DNA from: Acephala macrosclerotiorum
Lineage: Eukaryota > Ascomycota > Leotiomycetes > Helotiales > Mollisiaceae
Direction of reading: 5' to 3'
Assembly (NCBI GenBank): GCA_014904845.1
Contig: MU119482.1
Location: 1-64,000, forward strand
Length of the DNA stretch: 64,000 nt
Shown one piece after another: positions 14,154 through 25,660 of this stretch. The notes under the pieces are model-generated. The model searched no databases, was not told the origin of the DNA, and worked only from the letters and a program-made list of their open reading frames with translations. The position numbers and the translations under genes are program-made. Numbering within the stretch: position 1 is the stretch's first letter; every line of letters starts with the position of its first letter.

Positions 14154-15759
14154 CTTCTTTGGCGCGCAGATTGAGCAGATTGAGTTTCGAGCCAGTTCAA
14201 AAGAAAAGCGGAATCTAAGTTAACGGTGCTTGAGATCTCTGGTCTTAGATCTGCATCAGTTTGCTGTTCACGATTCTCTTTGCGCGGTAACGTACCCTAT
14301 ATCTAAACGGCTACCAGGGATATCGTGTGACAGGTATGGGAGCCGTTTGTGAAGTCGTTTCTAGCCTGCTACCAACTGAAAGGTTTCGATGTTTAAGACC
14401 GCCAGGGACATTTCTAGGGTTTTCTGCATTTCCGGAAAGTTCCTGCCAGACATGTCCTCTGTTCTGTCCAAAAGAAGACGGCTCGAGAAAGCTATAAATG
14501 CAATACGAAGATCTCTTAAGGAACTGAAGTCAGAGAGATACTTTGTCTCCTCGGCTGCCATGCGTCTAGTGCTTCTGAAGAGCAATGGGCATAGGCAAAG
14601 TCAGCCTCTTAATCCCAAGCAGCGGGTCTATTTTAGTCCTCTCAGAGGCAACTGTAAACACATAAGTGGCGGTGTGCGTCGCAGCCGTGCCTGGCGGGAT
14701 GAAAGTCTTTCTTCTTCAGCGTGTATGGTTAACCTTATTTGCAGTGCATGACGCGCTGTAGATGACGGTCTTGCGCTTATTTCTCCTCGCCGCATCTAAC
14801 TTCTTTGTGGTATCTACTCTGGCAAGACTCCACGTTTAATAATCAAACGGCACGGAAGAGAAGGACGCTAGTGGATAAGCCGGTTGCTGGGCAAATCTAC
14901 TTCCTTAGATTAGATCCCAATAGGACCTCGTCAGGAGATTTCTTCGGCGACTCCCTTTGGAGATTTTCGGTTCGAGGGCTGGAAATTTGATTGAAGCGTC
15001 TGGGGAAGTTTTGACCAGACTGTGTAAAGCAAGATTGAGTTTTCGGGCTCACTGACTTTGGGCTCCGGGCTGCCAGTACAGCTCGGAATCCCGCCTCGTG
15101 GGAAGTGAAAACATGCTCACGGTGCTTCTCTAGGGTTCGTTGCTTAATGCGTCGAGGAAAGGACGGGGGGCGAAAGGGTATGTATGATTGTCCTGCTCTA
15201 GGCGGTCCTCTCATTCGTGATGCCTAGGCTTCAATGAATGGCCTTCGAGAAACGAGTGCCAGTGCTATAGTGTATATTCACCAGGTGAAATATGCATGCG
15301 GATGTGCCTCCGTGCTATAAAGATGTACCAATAATATTTCCAATTCGTCTGCATCTTGACTTTGATTTTGAATGGCTGTATGACTGGCAATGTATCTACG
15401 AGATGCTGAGAAGGTGTGGATGTCAATGGCTAGAGATGAAGATGGTGTAGTGACTTTGGCGTCGGCATTTTATTTCGGATGTTCCCTCAATTAAATAATA
15501 GCCTCTTATATACAGTACAGTGTGGCTACGGTATGATGAGAGTGGGTATCTAGATAACAATATACAAGGTATTATGGGACATGTATTCATGCCCGCTCTT
15601 CGTGAAAAACGCCCAAGGGAAAACGTTGCTCATCAAGTCAAGTCCTTGTACCGCACGGTCCAGTCCAGTTCCTTTCCATTCCATTTCCCAAACAACACAA
15701 CACAACAAAACAAAACGATTGAACAAGAACGATGTTGGCCACCCCTTTTATAACCCGGT

Positions 15760-15783
15760 CCCATCCCATCCCATCCCATCCCA
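15760..15783. repeat. (CCCAT)n microsatellite
   Basis: Nearly five CCCAT units just downstream of the Myb gene stop codon, in its probable 3' UTR on the minus strand. Confidence 0.9.
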
Positions 15784-15814
15784 GTATCCAGGGGTTGATC
15801 CCAATGATTTTATC

Positions 15815-16822
15815 CTACCCCAACAATGAAGAAAGATGCATCCGAGAGTCGCGATCGCGGTCTGATGGAACTTCTGGCCGCTCATGCCGCTCAGTCAGTT
15901 GCAACAACGGTGGAAGCTGAACGGGTGTTTGCGGTGCCGTTAATAGCTGTGGTCGCGCGTTGGGTTGATAGTCCCGAGGCGAATGGGGCGTCAAGACGTG
16001 GTGTTGCGGTTCTTGTCGGTGGTACATGGCAGGAGAGATGGCATTCAGACCGTGACTCTTCGCGTCGCTTTGGAAGCGCGGAGCAAAAGTGTATGCTTGG
16101 TTCTCGTTCTCCGGCAGGAACGCGCTGGGTCGAAACGGCAACGTGGGCAAGCTTGGTCTCCGCGAATCTCGGAAAGACACTTGAAGGGGAGGAAGCTGGG
16201 GGCCGGGTGACTTCTCCAATCGAGGAGAGATGGAGAAAGCAGAGCTGGTGTCCGAAATGAGTGATGGAGCACCCTCGACCGACTCAGCTCGAGATGCTTC
16301 AGAAACAGCTGGGGAAGGAAGAGGTCCGTCAACACTCCGCCGAGGTGCGTAGTGGGTTGAAGTGATCGTAAGAGGGCGACCCGCTGGTCTGGCAAAAGAT
16401 AATGGCTGGACTCTTTCGTCAAAGTTATTGGAACTGGAAGCATGGGGGGATGTTCTCCGACGAAGCACCAGACGTCGGCGACGATTCATACTACCATTCC
16501 ACCAGTTCTTGACGGCGTTGTCACTTCGTCCATGGAGTCGTCGAGCAATTTCAGCCCATCGTTTCCCCATCTCACCGACCATCCTTTCGATTTGCATCCC
16601 TTCCTCGGGACTAATGGGTTCGTGGTTCAAAGAAGGCTTGAGATTCTGGTGATAGCGCTCACGACACTGCTTCGGTGAACGAGAGCCGATGAGTTGAGCA
16701 ATTCGTACCCAGTTCAAGGCCCCTTGAGTGTGAACGAGCTGAACAAGATACGCATCCTCGCCTTGCGACCAGGGACCTCGACGATGTGAAGCCATGTCAG
16801 AAGAGCAAGCAGGAATGTCCAA
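15815..16822 (-). CDS. flbD: FlbD-like two-repeat Myb transcription factor
   Basis: FlbD (RCA-1 in Neurospora) is a DNA-binding regulator that acts upstream of conidiation genes and in sexual development. This is one exon of 335 aa. Two adjacent Myb repeats lie at about residues 12-65 and 66-115. The first has W18 and W38 and ends in RERYHQNLKP. The second contains GKRWAEIARRLHGRSDNAVK and NWWNGSMNRRRR. The rest is Ser/Pro-rich and ends MHLSSLLG, a C-terminal motif I associate with FlbD proteins. A second in-frame Met at residue 10 (MASHRRGPW) is an alternative start and gives the more usual N terminus. Upstream lies a very long gene-free region, consistent with an extended promoter or leader, as often seen at fungal developmental regulators. 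Confidence 0.9.
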   Translation of the reverse strand: MDIPACSSDMASHRRGPWSQGEDAYLVQLVHTQGALNWVRIAQLIGSRSPKQCRERYHQNLKPSLNHEPISPEEGMQIERMVGEMGKRWAEIARRLHGRSDNAVKNWWNGSMNRRRRLVLRRRTSPHASSSNNFDERVQPLSFARPAGRPLTITSTHYAPRRSVDGPLPSPAVSEASRAESVEGAPSLISDTSSAFSISPRLEKSPGPQLPPLQVSFRDSRRPSLPTLPFRPSAFLPENENQAYTFAPRFQSDAKSHGLNAISPAMYHRQEPQHHVLTPHSPRDYQPNARPQLLTAPQTPVQLPPLLQLTERHERPEVPSDRDRDSRMHLSSLLG

Positions 16823-18700
16823 ATAGTTTCTTCAAATTGCGTATGTGAATTCGACAGAACAGGAGCGATATGATCCGGGTCCTTGAAAGGTGTTCAGGCT
16901 AGCAATCTTAGAAGGACTGAAGTAAGATGGATTAGAAGGAAGATACCAGGGAGTCAGTGATTCGATAGTGGGCTGGTAGAGGAGAAGTCGCAAGGCTTGA
17001 CTAGGCGCCAGGAGAAAGGAGCGACGAAAATGGACGGAAAGGGCGTTGGGGCTGCCAGTGGACCAGTCAAAGATGTTGTCTGAGATGAGTGACAGTTGAG
17101 AATATCGCTAGGAGGTTGGCGTCGGTCCTAGTGTCGATGTGGTTCCTCTAATCTGGATTGACAATGGAGCGGCAGATGCGGGGGAGCGTCTCGTTCGATG
17201 GCAGTTCTTGGACGGCGTGACAAAGCTGCGTCGAGCGGATCTCCGTCGATCTAGGCAAACGACGAAATGCTCCGTGATTCCTCGACTAGAATTGCCCGAG
17301 AAAGGATAGCAAAGTCGAGGTTGATCCTCCAGCCTTCGACGAGGTAGAATTCGGATGCTCGAACGTTCGAGGGAGAAGCCGCAACCGCAATTGACGGAAG
17401 TGGTCGAATGAGATGATCAACTGCTCAATGATTGACGGTAGATGCAGTGTGGTGTGGAAGAAAGAGGAAACCAGCTGGAGCAAAGCTTTATGAGGGAGAA
17501 GATCAGAGCTGGTAGGACGGTTGAGTATGGCAGCCAGTTACAGAAGCTGGTGAGGTGGGGGTTTAGCACGCAAACGCATCGATCAAGCATACACCAGGGT
17601 ATTAGGGGAGTTGTCTGGGGAGGGATGTTTTTGCTTCCAGGGACCTGGGATTTATTGACAAAGAGCGATATTTCGAGATCTCGAGACTCGGGGGAGGACT
17701 AGGATAGTCTGGGGGTCTAGTCGAACTGTCGAGCAGAGGAAGGGGGCGAGAGAGTGGAAAGATCAATCGGCAGGTGAGTGGCCCGGGTAAGTATCACCAG
17801 CAGCAACAGCCTGCATGGGTCTGAGTGGAGAGTTTTGCTGTGGATATGGAAGTAGTGGTGGACCAGGGAGAGGAAGCCACTACTGGGCGGTTCTCTGGTG
17901 CGAGACATGGGCACGGTTGTCCATCGTTGATCAAGTCAACGGGTGGCTTTCAAGGTGCCCTTCAGCTGGTAATTGCTCGGAGCCAATATATTTGCCCCAA
18001 AGTAGCGTAGTCAAGCTTGACGTTACCAGTAGCTGCAGTACAGCACGACAGCTCCAGTCCCGTTAGAGTAAGTCTCAGACTACTCCTGGCCTGGTACTGG
18101 ATGGAAGGGACTGTGGCACCGCACCGCAACCGCACCCGCACCAAGCGGCGGCGACTGTCCTCGCATACCTACCTACGGTATGGTACCGTGCCATCCCATA
18201 CTAGATCGTTACCATTGCCATCTTAGCCTAGCCGGGTGGGAAGATCTGAAGAGCTTGCTTGGAACTTGGAACTTGGAACTTGGGAGTTTCGCTGGCCCGA
18301 CTCCCGGTCCACTAGGGCCAGGGGTTACAGAGAAACCCTGAGGGCTTCATGACGGGCAGCATCGAATCTTGAGAAGTGTCTGTTAGGGCTCAGGGTGCTG
18401 CCGAACAATTGGTACTATTTCTGGCCCAAAGCCAATCCTGGTGATCGAGGCTGAACAACCCTCGATTGGAAGACGGGCTCTAACGAACGCATCGAGCATG
18501 AAACTTTGATCAACTCGGGGGAGGGGGGCTTGCACGCAAACAGAACAAACCATAAACCCTCGAGGCTGATGCCGTGCCGTGCCGACGGGAGATCTGGGCT
18601 GGGACAAGGAGTGAGTGCGCGCGCTCGAAGAAGAATTGTGCACTCATGTGACGCAGCGGCGAATCACGATTTGAATGTGGGCTCAGACTGGCTGTGAGAC
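16823..18700. other. Upstream region and probable long leader of the Myb gene
   Basis: No gene supported. Read on the minus strand this is the immediate promoter and 5' leader of the flbD-like gene. Short open frames occur on both strands, none with recognisable protein features. It contains a (CTTGGAA)n run at 18258-18283. Confidence 0.5.
18258..18283. repeat. (CTTGGAA)n short tandem repeat
   Basis: Three full 7-bp units plus a partial unit. Confidence 0.9.
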
Positions 18701-20463
18701 TGTGGATCGTGAGCTCTGATATTAACGTTCGGACATCAGACATGTGCCGTTGCCGCTACTCGCCGCGTCACAATACTGCGTGACTACTGGATTGGGTAGC
18801 ATATGTACCTGGCTCGTCCGTACAGGACCGCCCGATCAGTACAGTCGTATACCTGCTCTCCTGTACCTCTCTCCTCGTGCATAGGAGGCTGATTCTGGTG
18901 TGGAACGAGTGGCGCTGGTACAGGCAAGAGGGCCGAGCTGGATAGACACTGGTCGGTGAGTGGTTGTGATGGAGGGATGGAGGTTGTCATGGTGGTTGTG
19001 TTGGAATGGTGGAATGGTGGTTGTGAGAGGAGTTGTGGCCGTGGCCATGGTAAGGTTAGGGAGGGATGATGGATGGATGCATGCTTGGCTCGTCGTCGTT
19101 GCTTTTCCGATCGCCCACGGTTGCATCGGTGCATCTTGTCGGATGATGACGCCGCTGGGGACCCCCCGTCTGCACAGGCGAGAGCGATACCAGGGAGGCT
19201 GGTCCTGACTCCCTGTCCCTGCTGCAGCACCAAACCCAAAACCCACAGATGCGCCCGGAAGATGTACTTTGTAAGATGGGCCCCCAAGAAGGCACCCAAG
19301 AAGGCACCTGAAGGCACCTCAACTCACCTCAACTCACCTCAACTCACCTCAACTCACCACGACTCACCACGACTCACCACGACTCACTTCTCTCACCCCG
19401 GCAAAACAATAAACAAATATCGAGCCACCCCCTGAAGCCCACCGTATCACGTATTGCCAATCGCTGGGAAGACTCTCGAACTCCAGAAGGAAATAATACA
19501 CTTCTCCAGTGCTTGGACCACCGCTCCTTCAACATGTCAATTCTGTGAGCAATGTTCCCTGTATTGTATTATTCCCGCCAGTCTGCCCCTGAGGACCGCT
19601 ACGCGATCCAATCTCCAGCTTGGGCCACGGCGACGTTGACCCGGTCCCTGGAAATTTTAAACTCCAGCATGTACCGGCTGAGGATATACCCAGCGAGGCA
19701 GCCTGGGAAGGATTCGAGGGGCTCTGCCGATACCATGCCGTGGGCCTGCGTCACTTCCAGAACACCTTCTCGAGTCTTGCTTTTCCTTCCCAACATTCTT
19801 TGCAGCCCACTCTATTTTCATCCTCATGCTTCACGCAGCCAGGACATTATTGCGATTCTTATCCTTGGCAGATGCCGTGACAGTGTTTCTAGCTACTGTG
19901 TTTTCTGTTTCCTCCTTCATTCAGCTTGCTGAAGGGATCTGCGCCAGGCCCCTGTATGGGGCATATTAACCCTTCAAGCTCATCAGCATATTATCTCAAT
20001 TGCATCACGGATCACCACGCAAAATAGCAATTGCAGTAACGCTCTAGGCGGGCAAGCACGATCAGCACTGTCAACCCGAGAAGCCCCTAGCGCTGCGGTC
20101 AGATCCCCTTCCAATTTTTCTAGCACTTGGTACAACGCTCAAGATCGAGCCAGTGCATCTTCTGAATCAGACTCAGATCTAGGTTAAGCTAACCCGCCAC
20201 CAAAACGTTGATGGACTTTAACACTAAGTTGGCCTCTCGCCGAATAATGAGGTCGTGCAACGGCTGTGCATCACGACTAAGACTGTAAGTATTCCTTACT
20301 CTAGGCGAGTCGTGACTATCATCTAGAGTGGTGCTTGCCCTGTTGTGCAATTTTGGAAAACACAAAGGCTACAAGAAATGAACTAGGGGCTCAATAGCAT
20401 GCCCAGTGTCCCAGCCCGACTGGATTCCTGTCACAGCACCCGCATGGAAAATGAAGAACATCG
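18701..20463. other. Gene-poor region with minisatellite
   Basis: Overlapping open frames around 18780-19430 on both strands have low-complexity translations tied to the local repeats, so I do not call them genes. The frames at 19552-19932 and 19620-19880 (+) have no motif that I recognise. Confidence 0.45.
19284..19387. repeat. Composite minisatellite of 10-bp units
   Basis: An AAGGCACC-type triplication (19284-19317) runs into four CTCAACTCAC units (19318-19357) and three CACGACTCAC units (19358-19387). The two 10-mers share the ACTCAC half, which shows stepwise divergence within the array. Confidence 0.95.
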
Positions 20464-20907
20464 TTACTCAAGCTTCCTCGTCCACAGCGCCGGATACGGC
20501 TGCCCACTGTTGCCTACATCTTGTATAACCTGGATATGCTTTCGGTATTCGTTGTTTGGCTTGGTCCAGTCTACAATTACTGCCCCAACACAAACGACCC
20601 TCACTTCTAAGCAGGGCAGAGTATCTGTAGAGACAAGCTCATCATAGCCAGATGTAATATCAAACTTCGATTGACTGTTCGCTCCCCAAATCTGCCTTTC
20701 CTGGAAGTACCCGTGATTACAATCCTGCACAAACTTTGTGCGTTTGTACAACATGCACATGTTTGGCAGTCCGCAGGGGTAAGAGATGTTGTGCAGAGAC
20801 GCTGTGCTCCAAGTCAAGTCGTTGACCCAAATTGGCGGAATCGAGGTCGGCGACTTGAAGATCCATGCCCCTGGTCCGTGTAACTGATCGCTGTGCTCAT
20901 GTCTCAT
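20464..20907 (-). CDS. Uncharacterised open frame, possible gene fragment
   Basis: A 147-codon ATG-initiated frame with a balanced, protein-like composition (six Cys, several Trp) and no low complexity, unlike its surroundings. The middle contains SKFDITSGYDELVSTDTLPC followed by LEVRVVCVGAVIVDW. That resembles, only loosely, the segment found after the HET domain in fungal incompatibility-type proteins. No HET motif itself is visible on either side, so this could be a relic of such a gene or a chance frame. I cannot assign a function. Splicing to neighbouring frames was not convincing. Confidence 0.25.
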   Translation of the reverse strand: MRHEHSDQLHGPGAWIFKSPTSIPPIWVNDLTWSTASLHNISYPCGLPNMCMLYKRTKFVQDCNHGYFQERQIWGANSQSKFDITSGYDELVSTDTLPCLEVRVVCVGAVIVDWTKPNNEYRKHIQVIQDVGNSGQPYPALWTRKLE

Positions 20908-21195
20908 CGACTCTCACGAAATCGCTGCGGTGACTCGTGTTTTCCCCCAGTCTGTACTTCGATGATGAGGGGTACAACAGGATCTGTATCTGCAGCCCAG
21001 AGCGTGGGTGATCAGTGCTTGCCAGTGCAGTTATATTCTCTGTTGCTATTTCTTCACTATGCGACTGCCGCAGAGGGCTGCTCGAAGTCAGGATTCTTCT
21101 CTCTATAGCTTTCTCGAGCGGGTATGAAACTCGGAGGCTACGAAGTCGTCTCTCTCCGCGAATCAAAACCATGCTGCGCTCAGATCCTTACCGTT

Positions 21196-21243
21196 GTTGC
21201 CCTTGCCCTTGCCCTTAACCTTGCCCTTGCCCTGGTCCTTGCC
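21196..21243. repeat. Imperfect CCTTGC tandem repeat
   Basis: About eight degenerate CCTTGC units in a pyrimidine-rich strand. Confidence 0.85.
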
Positions 21244-22193
21244 AATGCTCCCTGTTTTTTCCCCATGAGCTTCCTTCCGCGGATCTTTGATAATATCGAT
21301 CGTGACCGGGGCAGGCGAGGAGGATTTGCTGCTCTGCCTGGGATCGGTAGCAAGGATGTTGATGAGCCAGATTAGAGATGGGGAACGAGATGAAGCCCCG
21401 CCAGAACACACCATGATGAACAAGGTCAGTCAGTCATTAGTCACGAGGTGCTGATTTGAGATAGCGGTGATGAGTGTTCAAACCCTTGCCCTGATGCTAT
21501 GATACCTACGCACGAAGATCAAAATCACCTGCCCAGGCTGGCAAAACTTGATACCTGGTTAATGAGGGGCAGTTCGGCAGCGCTTCCGGGTGCAGGAAGG
21601 GGGAACCTCCGTCGATGAGAGACATCTGTCATTATTGCTTCTTCACTAACGCGTGGAGTGGACGTTTCCCTTCACGCTTCCAAAGAAGTAAATAGAGCCC
21701 AGGTGCTGGCGCCACAGGGCCAATGGGGCCCGCAGACAGCAATCAGAAGCCACCGTCGACACATCGTAATCTTACAGCCGTTGAAGGAAAACCCTGTGTC
21801 GGGTCTGGCTGTTTGACAGGCTCGTCCAAAAAGGAAAAAGGAGAAAAAAAGAGGGCAAAAAAGCAAAGACGGTTTCCAAGGTGCGACACTTGGTAGTTCC
21901 TCAACAATAATGGGATCTTCCAGCGGTCCGGTTCAGAAGAGAAACGGTGATGTTTAGATCCCGAGCAACAGGGCGGCGTCTAATTGACTGCTAGACGGAC
22001 CGCAATATAATACGACTTCAATTGGTGGCATTGTGATTCATGTGTGCGCCTGGCAATTTTCTAGCCAACAACGGTACAGGATCGTCGAATGTTGATATGG
22101 CATCGTAGGGACTTTATGAGGCTATTCCCATTCGACTAACAAGTGATCATCAGCGCCGACTGCGGTGCGGATAGACTTCGCGCAGATCTCTTG

Positions 22194-22217
22194 GTACAGT
22201 ACAGTACAGTACAGTAC
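22194..22217. repeat. (GTACA)n microsatellite
   Basis: Almost five perfect pentamer units (ACAGT phase). Confidence 0.95.
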
Positions 22218-22341
22218 TTCGACTGAGTCTGGTCGAATAGTAATCGCAATATTGGTGGCGTTGGTGCGAAACAGAGCCACCCAAGTCATTTTTCTCCATT
22301 GTACATCATGATCGCCAGGAAGGATCTTAGGTGATCCAATC

Positions 22342-22370
22342 CATTCATTCATTCATTCATTCATTCATTC
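22342..22370. repeat. (ATTC)7 microsatellite
   Basis: Seven perfect tetramer units. Confidence 0.95.
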
Positions 22371-23645
22371 AGCGAGGACGTGCCTGGACGTTCAAGGGTT
22401 CAGGGTGTTGAATGCGGAATGCGGTGTACCAGCATCCTCGTCTCTATCCTGACTTTTCTGCTCTTGCGGTGCGGTGCGGTGCCTCACGATGGTCCGACCC
22501 TCTGCAGATCTTCCAGAGACGACCCCATCTGCAAGTCAGAGAGCGGGTACAGTACAGATGGGATCACCATGATTTGGAATTCGACCTTCAAGGCCTTGCT
22601 GGTTCCTTGCTGCTTGGCGGATGCTGTGTCCAGACAGAGTCCACTGCCTGTCGAGGATCGCATCGACTCGATTCGATTCGAGACCCGTCCGTCAGGGAGG
22701 GTTTGGCTTCCGCTCTGACTGAAGGCTGCGCGGGCTGGTTTTCAACGTTCACTAGTCGCTGCTGCCAGCTGCCACCTGTCACCGTCTCGTCTCATGGTGC
22801 TGCCCTGCTCTGCTGCGGGAGTCGAGTTCACGTCAAGTCTGGGAGACGTCCACGTCCACGTCGTTGCGAACTCGCACCCGCAGCCGCAGCAGAACCTGTT
22901 CAGTGAGAAGGCTTGTATATTAAAGGTCAAACACGCCCCGGCGGACATGGAGCCAGGAACAGGCTTCAACGGCGCAGACCGTGCTGAAATGAGCATGTCA
23001 AAGGGGAGCGGCAACAAACAACCAACTCTGCTAACTCGCATTGGTGTATCAATGCGAGCGAGACCTTGACCATGGCCCCTGCCCTCGCTCGATATGACCT
23101 TGCAGCGATCAAAAAGCGCTTCCCTCTTTCACGCAGGCGTCCGTCTCTGATGCAACCGTTTTGCCTCTCCACCGTCCTAATTCGATTCTTCCGATTCCCT
23201 CTGCCAGCCCTGTGAGGTGAGCGCTCCGAGCCTGTCTCGTCCCAAAACGACCATACCACACCAGACTACTAGTAGACTTTCAGCACACATCAAAATTTGT
23301 GGGGTCAAGAATTGGACAAGGATCGCAAACTATTCTTAGAAGCAGAGGCGCTGTGGAAACGGGAAGCAACCATTGTATTGGGTGACCCTTGAACGATATC
23401 AAGCCGTAATAACGACCTCTGCCGCTGTATCAGATTTTGATCCCCATAGTTGGGCTGATATAACTCCAATCACCAGCACGAACACGGCATCGAGCTGCAT
23501 ATCGCGGTAAATGCTCCAGCTCCAACACGGCACCGAATCCGACACAACGGTTTCTCACGGCTGCGGGGACACTGAGCGACCGTTGGTTGATTTTCATCAT
23601 CTCCGTCAATTAAGTTTCGAGCGAGATCACCAAAGTGCAGTTGCA

Positions 23646-23694
23646 CAAAGCACACAAGCACACAAGCACACAAGCACACAAGCACGAGCACAAG
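23646..23694. repeat. (ACAAGCAC)n minisatellite
   Basis: About five 8-bp units, the last ones degenerate (CGAGCACAAG). Confidence 0.9.
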
Positions 23695-25660
23695 TTACAC
23701 CATGTCACCACCACCCCAGCCCAGCCACGCACCCATGTCGAGTGTCGTCCACTTCCAGCGAGCTTCGAGCTGGTGGCTTGCAGAGCACTCAGCATCATGC
23801 GGGCTCTTCCGCTCGCTGGGTCGCCAACCCGGCTGAAAATGAACCCACCCCCCGAACCATGATCATCAATCAGATGGATGGGAGAGATCATTGCAATCCC
23901 TCGTCTGGCCGCACGTTCGGGCCTGAAGTCCCTTCACGAGCGAGGTGTACGAGGGCGCACAGGGTTGGGGGGGTCCAGTCTCCTTTGGTCGCAAATCAAA
24001 AGGCTCAAGAAGGGGCAATGATCTTCAGCGTGCACCGGGCGCTCGTTCCTAATCGATAGCGGGCCGTTTGCTTTGGGTGAGCCACGTCGGAAAGTATAGC
24101 CAGAACGAGCCAGGGCGAGGAGACCGATCTGCGGATTTTCCTTCCCATCCCTCTCGCGAATCTCTGAAAAACGGCCGCCAACCTCGCCAAGCTGCTGAAG
24201 CTTAGAAACCCCTTTCGCCAGGCAGGCAGGACCTCGGCGGAGAGTCAACCGCAGCGAACAGCAAATGAAGGACGGGGACTAAGTTAGCAACACGGTCACT
24301 TGAACGCCGCCCAAGTTCCAGCCGCCACTTCACTTGACGGCAGCAGTCCCACCAATGACCAGCTAGATACTAGAAGTGGATTTAAATAAACCTGTAGCCT
24401 TTGATAGCTGCGCACCATGCCCGAACTCTAACCCCTTTCCGGACAGAACAATTCGCGTCCCCACCTACACACCTTGAAGGCGCTTTCGACTTCAACCCGT
24501 TGCACAACTTTCAAGTAACAACGTACGGCCGCTCCCGGGAAATTGGGACCGGCCCTCCAAAAATTCCCATGATTGGCCAAATTACGAGGAAATCGTCGCA
24601 CCCAAACCCTGCGCCAATACGACAGCACCATACCGTATCACCGAGAGCCGCAATGATGTTCAAAGGGAGCTGGAGGAACATGAGAGCTGGATACTCTCCA
24701 GCGGACTTTCTCTTTATGCAGAGATGATGGGGTGGTAGGAAAGACTTAGATGATGGGTATTGTCTCGAGATCCCAACAACACTTGCAGTTCGTGAACACG
24801 AATCCACGCACACAACAAGGAGTGGTCGAGTCTGCTACGGACTACGGATGGATATTTGCCACAAAGTCGTGTTCTCAGCCTCGTCTTGTTCGCGGCCGGC
24901 AGCCTTTCATAGCACCCGGTCATGCCGCTGAACGAGATCTCGATGTCGACGTCTCGATCATTGAGAAGTCTCACTTTATCGGGACACGGCGCTCGCGCTG
25001 TCTTCGAGAGTACTTTCATTGCAGAGACAACTCTAAAAAAACACTCAAGCTTTAGACTCTCAAACACACTTGTCCCCTACCTATTCTCAAAGTCTCTCAT
25101 GCATCATCACGGTGAGCGACTGTTGGCATGGACCTTCAGATCTTCACCACTGCTACCGCATCAAGCACCCGATCGTCGACTAATGTGAGACCTGTTCAAT
25201 CATATACACCAAGGCATTGCGATTTCCTGTCCTTTGCTGCAATTGTCCTGCAGCCTCAGCTTGAGACGGAATATTTTTCAAAGAAGTACTCGTACACTGA
25301 AAGTTCCTGAGACTTGGGGCTTGCCGTTGGGATCTTATCTCGCCACCTCATCTTTCCCGATCCGTGTCTCTGCACTGACAGCAACGACTGTACAAAGAAT
25401 AAGGAATTCGACCACACCCAAAGTCATCAACGGCTTTTCCGGCCAAGTAGAGCCTCCCGCGTTCCCAAAAAGAAACAAAACAGCCCATCCGGACACCACA
25501 ACTAATTGCCGAGTGTGCCTCTGTCTCTGACCTCGTTCATGATAACCAACAGTTGCGTTCGACAACCCTAGTCACGAAAACACTTCCTCCTCAGTCGTTC
25601 CTCGATGTGTCGGTGCATTTCAAAACGTCCACGTAGCGATGCACCTGAAGAAGCCACCCC

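Larger units (their letters stand above)
12950..15814. other. 2.9-kb gene-free region between OGT-like and Myb genes
   Basis: This is the convergent 3' region of the GT41 gene (+) and the Myb gene (-). Open frames up to 120 codons (for example 14389-14751, +) show no recognisable motif or plausible splicing partner. It includes a long homopyrimidine tract at 14110-14153 and a CCCAT repeat at 15760-15783. Confidence 0.5.
20908..25660. other. 4.8-kb gene-free region rich in simple repeats
   Basis: Many short open frames are spread over both strands (up to about 180 codons at 23511-24059) but none carries a recognisable domain. Simple repeats are frequent: CCTTGC units near 21196-21243, ACAGT at 22194-22217, ATTC at 22342-22370 and ACAAGCAC at 23646-23694. 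Base composition is ordinary, so it is not a RIP-type block. It may hold long non-coding transcripts or decayed sequence. Confidence 0.45.

Noticed and set aside
15826..16260. 144-codon plus-strand frame opposite the Myb gene
   Set aside because: It lies antisense to a well-supported conserved coding exon and shows no domain of its own.
18784..19317. 177-codon minus-strand frame
   Set aside because: Low-complexity translation that runs through the local minisatellite; no motif or splice context.
22412..24059. Frames of 164 and 182 codons on the plus strand
   Set aside because: Composition follows simple repeats and GC-rich DNA; no conserved motif, and opposite-strand frames of similar size overlap them.
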